NCBI RefSeq assembly: GCF_900100165.1 | Contig: NZ_FNEO01000007.1 | Coordinates: 107,215-171,214 of the forward strand | Direction: 5' to 3' | Source: Flavobacterium glycines | Lineage (GTDB): Bacteria > Bacteroidota > Bacteroidia > Flavobacteriales > Flavobacteriaceae | DNA: 64,000 nucleotides | Part shown: positions 53,660 to 62,588 of the stretch, piece by piece | Layout: each line of letters begins with the position of its first letter | Position numbering within the stretch: the first letter of the stretch is position 1 | Position numbers and translations under genes: made by a program | Notes under the pieces: model-generated | What the model was told of the DNA's origin: nothing | Seen by the model: the letters and a program-made list of their open reading frames with translations, nothing else | The model's database searches: none

Positions 53660-53711
53660 GAAATTGCAATTGCCATTGATTTTTGCCATTGAAATTTGTA
53701 AGTTTGCCATT
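53660..53711. repeat. TTGCCATTG-type short repeats
   Basis: Words such as TTGCCATTG recur (around 53670, 53683 and 53704). They are the opposite-strand counterpart of the array at 52779-52825, and the promoter of the next gene is embedded in them. Confidence 0.5.
53676..53706 (+). promoter_or_regulatory. Promoter of the DUF3822-rsmD unit
   Basis: TTG (53676-53678), 20 bases, TAAGTTTG (53699-53706). The implied transcript start near 53711 lies after the longer reading-frame start at 53649 and before the ATG at 53730, fixing the start codon. Confidence 0.7.
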
Positions 53712-53729
53712 CAGAAAAAATCTTCATTA

Positions 53730-54536
53730 ATGGACATCACCGAAAAGAAATATAAAAAACTCTCCATTCAGGTTTCGCTGACCGGACTTTCTTTTTGCAG
53801 TTTTGATACACTTAATAATACGGTGTCATCATTTAAGGAAATCCATTTTGACCATTTCGACAAAAATCTTAAGATTGAAGATTTGTTTGCCAATGCTTTT
53901 GCCGAGCATCCGGAACTGAATGAACAATATGATGATGTGCTGGTAATTCACAGTAACAATCTTTCGACTTTTGTTCCGACTCCCCTTTTTGATGAAAATT
54001 ATCTGGGAAGTTATTTGCAATACAATACCAAAGTTTTCGAAACTGATTTTTTTGCTTTTGACGAAATCAGCAATTACGAAATCAATGCCGTTTATATTCC
54101 TTATGTGAATATGAATAATTTCTTTATAGACAAGTTTGGTTCTTTCGACTATAAACATGCCAACAGTATTTTAGTCACTAAATTATTAGATACTTCTAAA
54201 AATGTAGATGCTAAAAAAATGATGGTTCATTTTAACCAGGGGCATTTTGAAATTGTGGTGATACAAAATCAAAAATTATTATTGTTCAATTCTTTTGAAT
54301 ACCAAACTCCGGAAGATTTTATCTATTATATTTTGTTCACTGCCGAACAACTCCAAATGAATCCCGAGAATTTCCCTTTGGAACTAATTGGGAACATTAA
54401 CACCGAAAGTCCGTTTTATAAAATGGCTTACAAATACATTCGCAATGTTTCACTTATAGATGTGGAAGATTTAAAATGGAACAATTATTTTACTGAGGCC
54501 GAAAACCGAAATCATTTTATACTTTTCAATTCATGA
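53730..54536 (+). CDS. DUF3822 family protein
   Basis: 268 residues from the ATG at 53730 (the frame is open to 53649, which is ahead of the promoter). The family is Bacteroidota-specific and has an actin/ribonuclease-like ATPase look, with no known function. Seen are KKLSIQVSLTGLSFCSFD at about 7-24, a central FFAFDEISNYEINAVYIPYVN, and PLELIGNINTESPFYKMAYKY near the end. It overlaps rsmD by 4 bases (ATGA), so the two are translationally coupled and the protein probably relates to ribosome or rRNA work. Confidence 0.88.
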   Translation: MDITEKKYKKLSIQVSLTGLSFCSFDTLNNTVSSFKEIHFDHFDKNLKIEDLFANAFAEHPELNEQYDDVLVIHSNNLSTFVPTPLFDENYLGSYLQYNTKVFETDFFAFDEISNYEINAVYIPYVNMNNFFIDKFGSFDYKHANSILVTKLLDTSKNVDAKKMMVHFNQGHFEIVVIQNQKLLLFNSFEYQTPEDFIYYILFTAEQLQMNPENFPLELIGNINTESPFYKMAYKYIRNVSLIDVEDLKWNNYFTEAENRNHFILFNS

Positions 54537-55129
54537 GAATCATTTCCGGGAAATACAAAGGAAGACGCATCAACCCACCAAAAGGTTTACCTGTTCGACC
54601 TACAACCGATATGTCCAAAGAATCCTTATTCAATATTTTAAACAATCATTTTAATTTTGATGGTTTAAAAATTTTGGATTTATTTTCCGGCACAGGAAAT
54701 ATCAGTTACGAATTTGCTTCCCGAGGTAGTGAACCCATCACTGCTGTTGATGGCGATTTTGGCTGTGTAAAATTCATCAAACAAACCGCTGCGGAATTTG
54801 ATTTCCCAATTGCAGCCATCAAAAGTGATGTTTTTAAATTTCTGGAAAAATGCAATACTTCATTCGATATCATTTTTGCCGATCCTCCTTATGGATTAGA
54901 TCAAAATGTTTTTGAAAAAGTGGTTTTGTTAGTTTTAGAAAACAACATTCTAAACGAAGACGGAATGATGATCATTGAACATTCTAAACATACCAGCTTA
55001 GAACACTTACCTAATTTTTCTTTTCAAAAAAATTATGGAGGTTCTATTTTTAGCTTTTTCGAATTTGAATCTGGCGATGAAGAAACCGAAGAGGATTCCC
55101 ATGAAGATGATGATTCCGAAGAAGAATAA
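54533..55129 (+). CDS. rsmD: 16S rRNA (guanine966-N2)-methyltransferase
   Basis: 198 residues. RsmD methylates G966 of 16S rRNA in the assembled 30S subunit. The start MRIISGKYKGRRINPP, RPTTDMSKESLFNIL, the SAM site LDLFSGTGNISYEFASRG, and the catalytic DPPYGL (NPPY-type) are all present. The C-terminus carries an additional acidic tail of about 20 residues (GDEETEEDSHEDDDSEEE), echoing the Asp-rich protein at 35722-36129. Terminates at a strong bidirectional hairpin. Confidence 0.95.
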   Translation: MRIISGKYKGRRINPPKGLPVRPTTDMSKESLFNILNNHFNFDGLKILDLFSGTGNISYEFASRGSEPITAVDGDFGCVKFIKQTAAEFDFPIAAIKSDVFKFLEKCNTSFDIIFADPPYGLDQNVFEKVVLLVLENNILNEDGMMIIEHSKHTSLEHLPNFSFQKNYGGSIFSFFEFESGDEETEEDSHEDDDSEEE

Positions 55130-55146
55130 TCAATACAAAATTCAAT

Positions 55147-55194
55147 AATAAAACCATTAAGAAATTTCAATTCCTTAATGGTTTTATTTTTTTA
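55147..55194. terminator. Bidirectional terminator between rsmD and rnpB
   Basis: A 15-bp perfect stem (55147-55161 with 55174-55188) with a 12-base loop and a T-run after it on the plus strand. It ends rsmD and can also back up the convergent rnpB transcript. Confidence 0.88.
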
Positions 55195-55202
55195 AAGAAA
55201 AA

Positions 55203-55521
55203 AAACAGACCTATAAGCCGGATTCTGTATTCCGATGAACGGAACCCTTATCATTTATCTAGCCTTATTGTTACCAACAAGATCAAGCTACCTACCCTTC
55301 AGCAACGGACGAGAAACCCTTAAATGCTGATATACTTGGTATTTCACCGCATAGAGTTTACCTGGTTTCACTACAGCATTATCTGTACATACTTTCTGTT
55401 GCACTTGTCCTATCCCGTCCCGAAAAACGAGATGACGGGTGTTACCCGCTATGCCTCTCTATGGTGTCCGGACTTTCCTCTCTCTCGTCCCAAAAGACGA
55501 GACAGCGATAAGGCGGTCTGT
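55203..55521 (-). ncRNA. rnpB: RNase P RNA component
   Basis: About 319 bases on the minus strand. The conserved core near the 5' end reads GAGGAAAGTCCGGACACC, and the 3' end reads AGAATCCGGCTTATAGGTC. ACAGACC at the 5' end (55515-55521) pairs with GGTCTGT at the 3' end (55205-55211) to form helix P1, which sets both ends. A further landmark is the central GGTGAAA-type stretch in the specificity region. It is class A in layout. A U-run follows helix P1. It is the catalytic RNA that matures tRNA 5' ends; the protein subunit gene is not in this window. Confidence 0.95.
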
Positions 55522-55525
55522 GGTG

Positions 55526-55556
55526 CAAAACTACAATAATAAAAGCGGGCGAACAA
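55526..55556 (-). promoter_or_regulatory. rnpB promoter
   Basis: On the minus strand TTG (55554-55556), exactly 20 bases, then TAGTTTTG (55526-55533). The -7 box ends 4 bases before the predicted RNA 5' end (55521). It is one of the best promoter matches in the window and supports the consensus used elsewhere. Confidence 0.85.
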
Positions 55557-55650
55557 GTCCTGCAAGGCTACTTTAACAAGCATTTTTCAAGCCATTAAAA
55601 ATAAAATAGTTATATTTAAGTATGTTTTTAACCTTTTAATATTTAGTATC

Positions 55651-55950
55651 ATGAACACTATATATCACTACGATTCTGTTTCAAAAGCTTTGGACGAATT
55701 AAACGAAAATGGTTTTAATTACGACTTTAATCAACACGAAGATCTGATTCTAAAAAATCCTCACAATTACGAAATCAGACATATCTATCGTTATGAAGGA
55801 GAATCTAATCCGGATGACGAAGCAATTGTTTTTGGTATTCAGTCAAAATCAGGAAAAAAAGGCGTTTATGTAGCCGGTTTTGCAGCAAATTCTATCAATG
55901 AAACCGCTCAACTTTTATTAAATATCAGTATTAAAACCGGAAAAAAATAG
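55651..55950 (+). CDS. Small conserved protein of unknown function
   Basis: 99 residues with an acidic N-terminal half ([31 protein letters not shown]) and a C-terminal [19 protein letters not shown] segment. Flavobacterial homologues exist and are often labelled phosphoribosylpyrophosphate synthetase by error; it has none of the Prs motifs. Cytoplasmic, no signal. Located between rnpB and dnaX on the plus strand. Confidence 0.75.
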   Translation: MNTIYHYDSVSKALDELNENGFNYDFNQHEDLILKNPHNYEIRHIYRYEGESNPDDEAIVFGIQSKSGKKGVYVAGFAANSINETAQLLLNISIKTGKK

Positions 55951-56088
55951 AACAATAAAATTTTTTATAAGTCTTCAAAATTCAAAATAACAGAAAATCA
56001 AATCTCTAATAAATTCTAAAAATCTTTTAATATTTTAATTTTTCAATCATTAAATTAAAACCTATATTTGCTTTCGAATAGAAAATTT

Positions 56089-57797
56089 ATGGAACAATTT
56101 ATAGTATCAGCCCGCAAATACCGTCCACAAACATTTAATGATGTTGTGGGACAAAAAGCGATTACAAATACTTTATTGAATGCCATAGAAAACAATCACT
56201 TGGCTTCTGCCCTTTTATTTACAGGTCCCAGAGGTGTTGGAAAAACTACTTGCGCCAGAATTTTGGCTCGAAAAATCAATCAGCCCGGTTATGATGATCC
56301 TAACGAAGACTTTGCTTTTAATGTTTTCGAATTGGATGCTGCATCAAACAACTCGGTTGATGATATTAGAAATCTGATTGATCAGGTTCGTATCCCGCCA
56401 CAAACCGGAAAATACAAAGTCTATATTATAGATGAGGTGCACATGTTGTCATCGGCAGCTTTTAATGCTTTCCTGAAAACCTTAGAAGAACCGCCTAAAC
56501 ATGCTATTTTCATTTTGGCAACGACCGAAAAGCACAAAATTATCCCAACCATTTTATCGCGTTGTCAAATATTTGACTTCAAAAGAATTACCGTAAAAGA
56601 CGCTAAAGAACATTTGGCTGAAGTAGCTAAAAGTCAGGAAATTATTTTCGAAGACGATGCTTTGCATATCATTGCTCAAAAAGCCGATGGTGCCATGCGT
56701 GATGCTTTGTCTATTTTTGACAGAGTAGTTTCTTATTGCGGAACTAATTTAACACGTCAGGCAGTTACCGAAAATCTAAATGTTTTAGATTATGAAACTT
56801 ACATTAGTGTAACCGATTTAATTTTAGAGAATAAAATCCCGGATTTATTGGTAGCTTTCAACGATATTCTTTCAAAAGGATTCGATGCACATCATTTTGT
56901 AGCCGGAATAGCTTCTCATTTCAGAGATTTATTGGTTAGTAAAACACCATCAACTTTAAGTTTATTAGAGGCTGGTGAACAAGCTCAAAAAATGTATGGT
57001 GTTCAGGCACAAAAATGCACACAGGAGTTTCTTTTGCAAGGAATTGCCATTGCCAATGAATGCGATTTAAAATACAAATTGAGTCAAAATCAGCGTTTAC
57101 TGGTTGAACTTTGCTTAATGCAATTGGCCTCTATCACTTTTGATGGAGAAAAAAAAAAGTTGAGTCTTTCATAATTCCACCTACTTATTTTAGAAAAAAA
57201 GACTATTCAATAGTAGAGCAATCTAAACCTATTGAAACAGTAGCTACTGCTCCAACAATTGCTCAAAAGGAAATTCCGACAGCAGTTCAAACTCCTGAAG
57301 CTCCAAAAAAAGTAGAACCAGAAACTACCGGACCTCAATTTTCAGCCTTATCATTATCGAGTATTCGTACCAAAAAAGCATTAGAAGACAACAAAAAAGT
57401 AGTCGTAAGAGAAACCGTTGATTTACCAACCGAAGCTTTTACGGAAACAGAAATGTTGTTGCAATGGACCAATTATGCTAAAAGATTAGGTGACAAAGGT
57501 TTCAAAATCATGGAATCTTTATTACTTATTAATGATCCTGTTTTAAACGGAACAACCATTAGTATCGAATTACCAAATGAAGGTTCAAAATTGGATTTCG
57601 AAAAAGAAATGAATGGACTTTTAGGTCATTTAAGAGGCCATCTACATAATCACAATATTAAAATTGACATCATTGTGAACGAAAATGTGACTATCAAAAA
57701 AGCATTAAATGATCAGGACAAATACAATCGCTTACACGAAATAAATCCAAATATTGAATTATTAAGAACAACATTTGGATTAGATTTAAACGCTTAA
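56089..57797 (+). CDS. dnaX: DNA polymerase III gamma/tau subunit, frame changed at an A10 run
   Basis: The start is ATG 56089; a TTG at 56068 also opens the frame. The clamp-loader ATPase (AAA+) has RKYRPQTFNDVVGQ, Walker A GPRGVGKTTCARIL, and DEVHMLSSAAFNAFLKTLEEPP. The zero frame stops at 57172-57174 after LSLS, giving 361 residues. The coding sense continues in the -1 frame from the run of ten A (57149-57158): VESFIIPPTYFRKKD and on to a stop at 57797, making a 569-residue tau-like protein. The run ends in A-AAA-AAG in the zero frame, the E. coli dnaX slippery heptamer. Either programmed slippage makes gamma-like and tau forms, or one A is missing from the assembly. Confidence 0.9.
57149..57204 (+). 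other. dnaX slippery run with downstream hairpin
   Basis: Ten A (57149-57158) followed by G. AGTCTTT (57163-57169) can pair with AAAGACT (57198-57204) just downstream, a modest 7-bp stem with a 28-base loop. Zero-frame stop lies inside the loop. Confidence 0.7.
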
Positions 57798-57799
57798 AA

Positions 57800-58387
57800 T
57801 TATTTTTTTTCGGAATTTAAAATTCTTTTTTCTATTCGAGTATCCGGAACCAACCACATCAATGCGACTATTAAATAAATAATTAAGGAAATCCATTGAT
57901 TGAAAAAAGAAATTACAATTGCTGATAAGTATAATCCCTGAGAAAATTTACCTTTCATATCTTTTCCAACGGCCTCAGCTAAAAAAGATTTTTCACCATC
58001 CAAACAAATAATAGTAGTTTGAAGAATCACAAAGGCAATTGCAGACATGAAAAGTACAATTCCATAAACTGTTACAGTAGCTTTTGCAAAATCATGCTCA
58101 CCCATCCAGGCTGTAGAAGCCGGAATTAAAGACAGCCAAAAAAGTAAATGAAGATTTGCCCAAAGAATTCTACCATTTACTCTGGTAGCACTATGCAATA
58201 AATGATGGTGATTATTCCAATAAATCCCTACATAAATAAAACTCAGAACATAACTGATAAATACAGGAAAAAGAGTCAATAAATCACTAAAATGTTCTCC
58301 TTCGGGAACTTTCAACTCTAAAACCATGATAGTAATAATAATGGCTAAGACACCGTCACTGAAGGCTTCTAATCTTGTTTTATTCAT
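57800..58387 (-). CDS. TMEM175-family (DUF1211) channel-like membrane protein
   Basis: 195 residues with the family start RLEAFSDGVLAIIITIMVLE (FSDG motif at 9-12) and about six hydrophobic segments. Bacterial TMEM175 proteins form potassium-permeable channels as tetramers. A single TMEM175 unit is the bacterial pattern. It is convergent with dnaX, 3 bases apart, and 9 bases downstream of ppx on the same strand. Confidence 0.92.
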   Translation of the reverse strand: MNKTRLEAFSDGVLAIIITIMVLELKVPEGEHFSDLLTLFPVFISYVLSFIYVGIYWNNHHHLLHSATRVNGRILWANLHLLFWLSLIPASTAWMGEHDFAKATVTVYGIVLFMSAIAFVILQTTIICLDGEKSFLAEAVGKDMKGKFSQGLYLSAIVISFFNQWISLIIYLIVALMWLVPDTRIEKRILNSEKK

Positions 58388-58395
58388 ATTACAAT

Positions 58396-59286
58396 TTATA
58401 TTTTACCAAAATACATAGCTTTAACAATACCATCTGAAAGTCCAATTTTAGGGACATAGATATTTCGGGCACCACTCCATTTCATTGCGTTCAAATAAAT
58501 ACGAACAGCTGGTATAATTACATCGGCACGGTCAGGATTCAAACCTAATTCGGAAATTCTTTGATTGTAGGTTAACGAATTTAAAAAGGCATATTGCGAA
58601 TTGATATACAAATAAGACAAAGGCTTATCCTGCATTTTCCCCGACATCTTGAATAATTTATTAATGTTACCTCCCGATCCTATGAGGGAAACTTCGTCAA
58701 AATCGGCGGTATTAGTTTTAATCCATTTTTCAATTTCTTCCCATACCACATCATGAACCATTTCATTAAGCAAACGAACAGTACCTACTTTGAACGATCT
58801 TGAAGTCACTATTTTGCCATCTGAAAACAAAGTAAATTCGGTACTACCACCACCTACATCAACAAACAAATAAGTCTTATCTGTCTTCAATAAATGGTGT
58901 AAATCAGTCGAAGCAATAATAGCAGCTTCTTTTTTTCCATCAATAATTTCAATTTTGATATCCGCTTTTTTCTTAATAAGTGCTACCACTTCTTTACCAT
59001 TATAAGCTTCACGCATGGCTGAAGTTGCAAAAGCTTTATAAGCTTCCACTTTGTGCACTTTCATTAAAAGATTAAATGCCTTCATTGCATCAATCATTCT
59101 ATCTGAATTCTCAGCCGTAATTTCCCCTACTGTAAAAGCATCCTGACCTAAACGAATAGGCACACGCACCAAGGAACTTTTATTGAATTGGGTTTCTTTT
59201 CCTTCTTGTTCAACAATATTGACAACTAATAATCGCATGGCGTTAGATCCAATATCGATAGCTGCGTATTTCTTAATTTTAATCAT
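58396..59286 (-). CDS. ppx: Exopolyphosphatase (Ppx/GppA family)
   Basis: 296 residues, the short single-domain form. Actin-like ATPase fold: AIDIGSNAMRLLV at about 9-21, FATSAMREAYNG, LFVDVGGGSTEFTLF near 143-157 and GSGGNINKL near 204. It removes terminal phosphate from polyphosphate and possibly pppGpp. It lies 23 bases downstream of ppk1, so synthesis and breakdown are encoded together, with sixA upstream. Confidence 0.93.
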   Translation of the reverse strand: MIKIKKYAAIDIGSNAMRLLVVNIVEQEGKETQFNKSSLVRVPIRLGQDAFTVGEITAENSDRMIDAMKAFNLLMKVHKVEAYKAFATSAMREAYNGKEVVALIKKKADIKIEIIDGKKEAAIIASTDLHHLLKTDKTYLFVDVGGGSTEFTLFSDGKIVTSRSFKVGTVRLLNEMVHDVVWEEIEKWIKTNTADFDEVSLIGSGGNINKLFKMSGKMQDKPLSYLYINSQYAFLNSLTYNQRISELGLNPDRADVIIPAVRIYLNAMKWSGARNIYVPKIGLSDGIVKAMYFGKI

Positions 59287-59309
59287 TCTTTTCCTTTATT
59301 GATTATCTT

Positions 59310-61382
59310 TTAAAAGATAACTTCTTTTAACAAATCTACTTTTCTTTGGTAATATTTGTACGTTTCTAACTGAGCTCTAAATATATTTTTACCGTCATTT
59401 TTACGGTATTTATTATCTAATTTATAAGAATGAAAACGTGCTTTAACATTTCCTTTCCATCCTATATCAAAATTTTCAATTAATTCATTTTTTATTTCCT
59501 GATCATAAATAGGACATGTTACTTCAACTCTTCCATCTAAATTTCGAGTCATAAAATCAGCAGAAGAAATATAAACTTCCGTTTGGCCTCCGTTACCAAA
59601 AATATAAATTCGGGAATGTTCTAAGTAATTATCAACGATACTAATAGCTTCAATATTTTCACTCAGCCCTTTTATTCCCGGTATTAAAGAACAAATTCCT
59701 CTAACCTCTAATTGAATTTTCACTCCCGCATTACTTGCCTCATATAATTTATCAATCATATCAAAATCCGACAAGCTATTCATTTTCAATTTCATATAAG
59801 CTACTCTGCCAGCACGGGCATTCAAAATTTCTCTATCTATGAATTTATAAAACTTCGAACGGGTATAATGTGGAGAAACAATCAAATGTTTATAGCGGTG
59901 AACTCTATAATTAATATCGAAGAATTCAAATATTTTTGAAATATCTTTTAATATTTGTTGATGACTTGTAAAAAGAGTTACATCTGTATAAATTTTTGCA
60001 GTTGCTTCATTAAAATTTCCGGTTGAAATAAACCCGTAACGTTTATTTTTACCATTTTCAATTCTTTCTATTACGCAAATTTTACTATGTACTTTCAAAC
60101 CTTTGATACCAAAAATAAGTTCTATTCCTTCTTGCTGCATTTGTTCAGCATAAGATATATTAGAAGCTTCATCAAAACGGGCTTGTAACTCAATTTGAAC
60201 AGTTACTTTTTTTCCATTTTTTGCTGCATTAATCAACGAACTAATAATTTGAGAATTCTTAGCTAATCGATATAATGTAATTTTGATAGTAGTTACTTTC
60301 GGATCTAAAGCAGCCTCTCTTAAAAATTTGGTTAAATAAGAAAAAGACTGATATGGTGCATGCAAAAGGTAATCTTTTTTGCTTATTTTTTCTAAAATAC
60401 TACCTTCCAGACTAAGTCCTGGAATTGGAAGAGGTATGTTTTTTTTATAGAGTAAATCATATCTTCCTAGGTTTGGAAATTCCATATAATCTCTCCTATT
60501 ATGATATCTCCCACCCGGAATAACACTATCAGTAGATACTATTTTCATTTTTTCTAAGAAAAACTGCAGCGTATCTTCTTCAATCGTCTGATCATAAATA
60601 AAACGTACCGGTTCTCCGATTCTTCTTTCTTTTACACTGGTAGAAATTTTTTCAAGCATACTTTTACTCAAATCACTATCAATCTCCAATTGAGCATCTC
60701 TGCTTATTTTTATCATATGAGCACTCACACTTTCATAATCAAAAATATTAAAGATACTTTTTAGATTATGTCGAATAACATCATCAATGAGGATTAGATA
60801 TTTTTTGTTGTCATTTGAAGGCAGAACAACAAAGCGATTCATTGTTTTTGGAATCTCGATAATTGCATAATGCACTTCTGCATCTTTTTTCATGACTAAT
60901 TTAACAGCCAAATAACCCACATTGTCTTTTAACAATGGAAATTCTGCCAAATCATTCAAAATAATCGTTACTAATTCAGGACTTAAAGTTTGAATAAAAA
61001 AGTCTTTTAAGAAAAATTCTTGTTCATCAGAAATTTGATTTTCATTGATGATGAATATATTCTCAGTTTCTAATTTTGATTCTATATCTTTTAATATAGC
61101 TAAACTTTCTGATTGATGTTCGATGACAATTTCAGTAATATCCTTAATTAATTGTTGAGCCGATATACCTCCTAATATTTTTTCCCCCGTTTTCCCTGAC
61201 AAACTCAATCTGCGAATAGCAGCAAAACGAACCCTAAAAAACTCATCTAAATTATTGGAAAAAATCCCTAAAAATCGTAATCTATCTAATAATGGAACTG
61301 AATCGTCTGCTGCTTCCTGAAGAACTCTGGCATTAAATGCTAACCAACTTTTTTCTCTATCAATATATTTTTGATCAAACAT
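59310..61382 (-). CDS. ppk1: Polyphosphate kinase 1
   Basis: 690 residues, the usual length. It polymerises ATP gamma-phosphate into polyphosphate and is membrane associated in other bacteria. The N-terminal domain starts REKSWLAFNARVLQEA. The phospholipase D-like catalytic half has GIKGLKVHSKICVIER with the phosphorylated His and SRIYIFGNGGQTEVYISSADFMTRNLDGR (given in parts) as the second catalytic His site. It starts 3 bases after the sixA stop, so the order is sixA-ppk1-ppx. Confidence 0.95.
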   Translation of the reverse strand: MFDQKYIDREKSWLAFNARVLQEAADDSVPLLDRLRFLGIFSNNLDEFFRVRFAAIRRLSLSGKTGEKILGGISAQQLIKDITEIVIEHQSESLAILKDIESKLETENIFIINENQISDEQEFFLKDFFIQTLSPELVTIILNDLAEFPLLKDNVGYLAVKLVMKKDAEVHYAIIEIPKTMNRFVVLPSNDNKKYLILIDDVIRHNLKSIFNIFDYESVSAHMIKISRDAQLEIDSDLSKSMLEKISTSVKERRIGEPVRFIYDQTIEEDTLQFFLEKMKIVSTDSVIPGGRYHNRRDYMEFPNLGRYDLLYKKNIPLPIPGLSLEGSILEKISKKDYLLHAPYQSFSYLTKFLREAALDPKVTTIKITLYRLAKNSQIISSLINAAKNGKKVTVQIELQARFDEASNISYAEQMQQEGIELIFGIKGLKVHSKICVIERIENGKNKRYGFISTGNFNEATAKIYTDVTLFTSHQQILKDISKIFEFFDINYRVHRYKHLIVSPHYTRSKFYKFIDREILNARAGRVAYMKLKMNSLSDFDMIDKLYEASNAGVKIQLEVRGICSLIPGIKGLSENIEAISIVDNYLEHSRIYIFGNGGQTEVYISSADFMTRNLDGRVEVTCPIYDQEIKNELIENFDIGWKGNVKARFHSYKLDNKYRKNDGKNIFRAQLETYKYYQRKVDLLKEVIF

Positions 61383-61385
61383 TTT

Positions 61386-61871
61386 TTATTTTAAATCTTT
61401 TGGCATTATTATTTTTTTAGTCTTTCCTTTACTAATACTGTCCCAATTATCCGTATCAAATTGCAGCGAAACAAAGCCACTTGTAGGAACATTATCAATA
61501 AATACATCTCCAAATTTATTAACAAAATTTGTAATTGCAGCATTATGTCCAAAAAGAATTACACTATCAAAACTATTTGTACAAGATTTAACAACGCTTT
61601 CTAACTGTTTTTCATCAAAAGTGTATAAATCATCTTTGAAAACGATGTTTTCTATAGGATACAATATATTTTGCGCAAAAATGACAGCTGTATCTGAAGC
61701 TCTTTTGGCAGGACTACTCCATATAATATATTTTTTAGGAAGGTGTTTTTGAATATTGGATGACACCAAATGTGCATCTTGCAGCCCCCTTTGATCTAAA
61801 GGTCTGTCTATATCTTTTAATGGCATATCCCAATTTGATTTTGCATGCCTTACTAATACTAAATTTTTCAT
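61386..61871 (-). CDS. sixA: SixA-type histidine phosphatase
   Basis: 161 residues. The histidine phosphatase signature LVRHAKSNWDMP is at the N-terminus (His9) and a second His in ILFGHNAAITNFV, typical of the SixA branch. Close family members dephosphorylate phosphohistidine proteins, but the substrate here is unknown. First gene of the polyphosphate cluster (overlap-free, 3 bases to ppk1). Confidence 0.9.
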   Translation of the reverse strand: MKNLVLVRHAKSNWDMPLKDIDRPLDQRGLQDAHLVSSNIQKHLPKKYIIWSSPAKRASDTAVIFAQNILYPIENIVFKDDLYTFDEKQLESVVKSCTNSFDSVILFGHNAAITNFVNKFGDVFIDNVPTSGFVSLQFDTDNWDSISKGKTKKIIMPKDLK

Positions 61872-62588
61872 AGAGCCTCTTTTTTATTTAACACCTATTT
61901 TTTTAGAATTTCCTTATTAGAAAGATACAATTAATCTTGGAATATTTTTTACTATAAAGCCAAAAAAAAAATAAAATTTCAGCTCTGACTGTTTAATTTC
62001 ACCTGTATGGTTTCAACAAGTCTTACTTAATAAAAATGTAATTAAAAAACTACTTTTGTTAATTTTTAACGTATTTTATCCTTGTTTTTTGCTTTTTATC
62101 GATTTTTTTATTGTACCATTCATTTTAAATTTATAAGTTTGGTATAAATTACATATACCAAATAATCTATTTTACAGAAAACACAATATAAATTTTTATT
62201 AACAAAATACTGTTCATAAAACAAAAAACAAAACTCCGCTCATCATATAATATAAAGAGTGCAAACAAAAAATTATAGTTTTCTAGGGTTTGTTTTACAA
62301 ATAAAAACGCTCTTTAACGAGTATTTATGTTGTTCAAAGAGAAAATTTACAATAAAAAACTAATGTGAGTAGCTTAGCATTAAAATTAAATAGAATATTT
62401 TTCTAGCTATAGAATTTAGCTCCAACTATCTTAAAATTCATTTATATGAAAACAAAAACTAACCTATCCTCAGAAACAATCCTAATATCAACAAAAGATT
62501 ACAGAAAGCACTAATTATTTTGTGACTAAAATTGGGTATTTTTTGTATTTTAAGAAATTCATCCCAAATTTATTTAATAATAAATATT
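61872..62588. other. 717-base AT-rich region upstream of the adhesin
   Basis: No convincing gene. The left part carries the sixA upstream region. From about 62111 rightward it looks like the promoter and a leader of about 440 bases for the adhesin, with a palindrome at 62138-62162. A 22-codon ORF (62446-62514) occurs in the leader but has no support. Confidence 0.6.
62111..62162 (+). promoter_or_regulatory. Adhesin promoter with overlapping palindrome
   Basis: TTG (62111-62113), 20 bases, TAAGTTTG (62134-62141). A perfect 9-bp palindrome, TTTGGTATA and TATACCAAA (62138-62146 and 62154-62162), starts inside the -7 box and covers the expected transcription start. This is an operator position. 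Confidence 0.6.

Noticed and set aside
55324..55539. 71-residue plus-strand frame
   Set aside because: It lies over rnpB on the opposite strand.
57453..57797. Separate 114-residue gene after dnaX
   Set aside because: It is the end of the -1 frame continuation of dnaX; sense upstream of its ATG is unbroken back to the A10 run.
62446..62514. 22-codon ORF in the adhesin leader
   Set aside because: Too short, with no ribosome-binding or conservation evidence visible; kept as a leader detail only.
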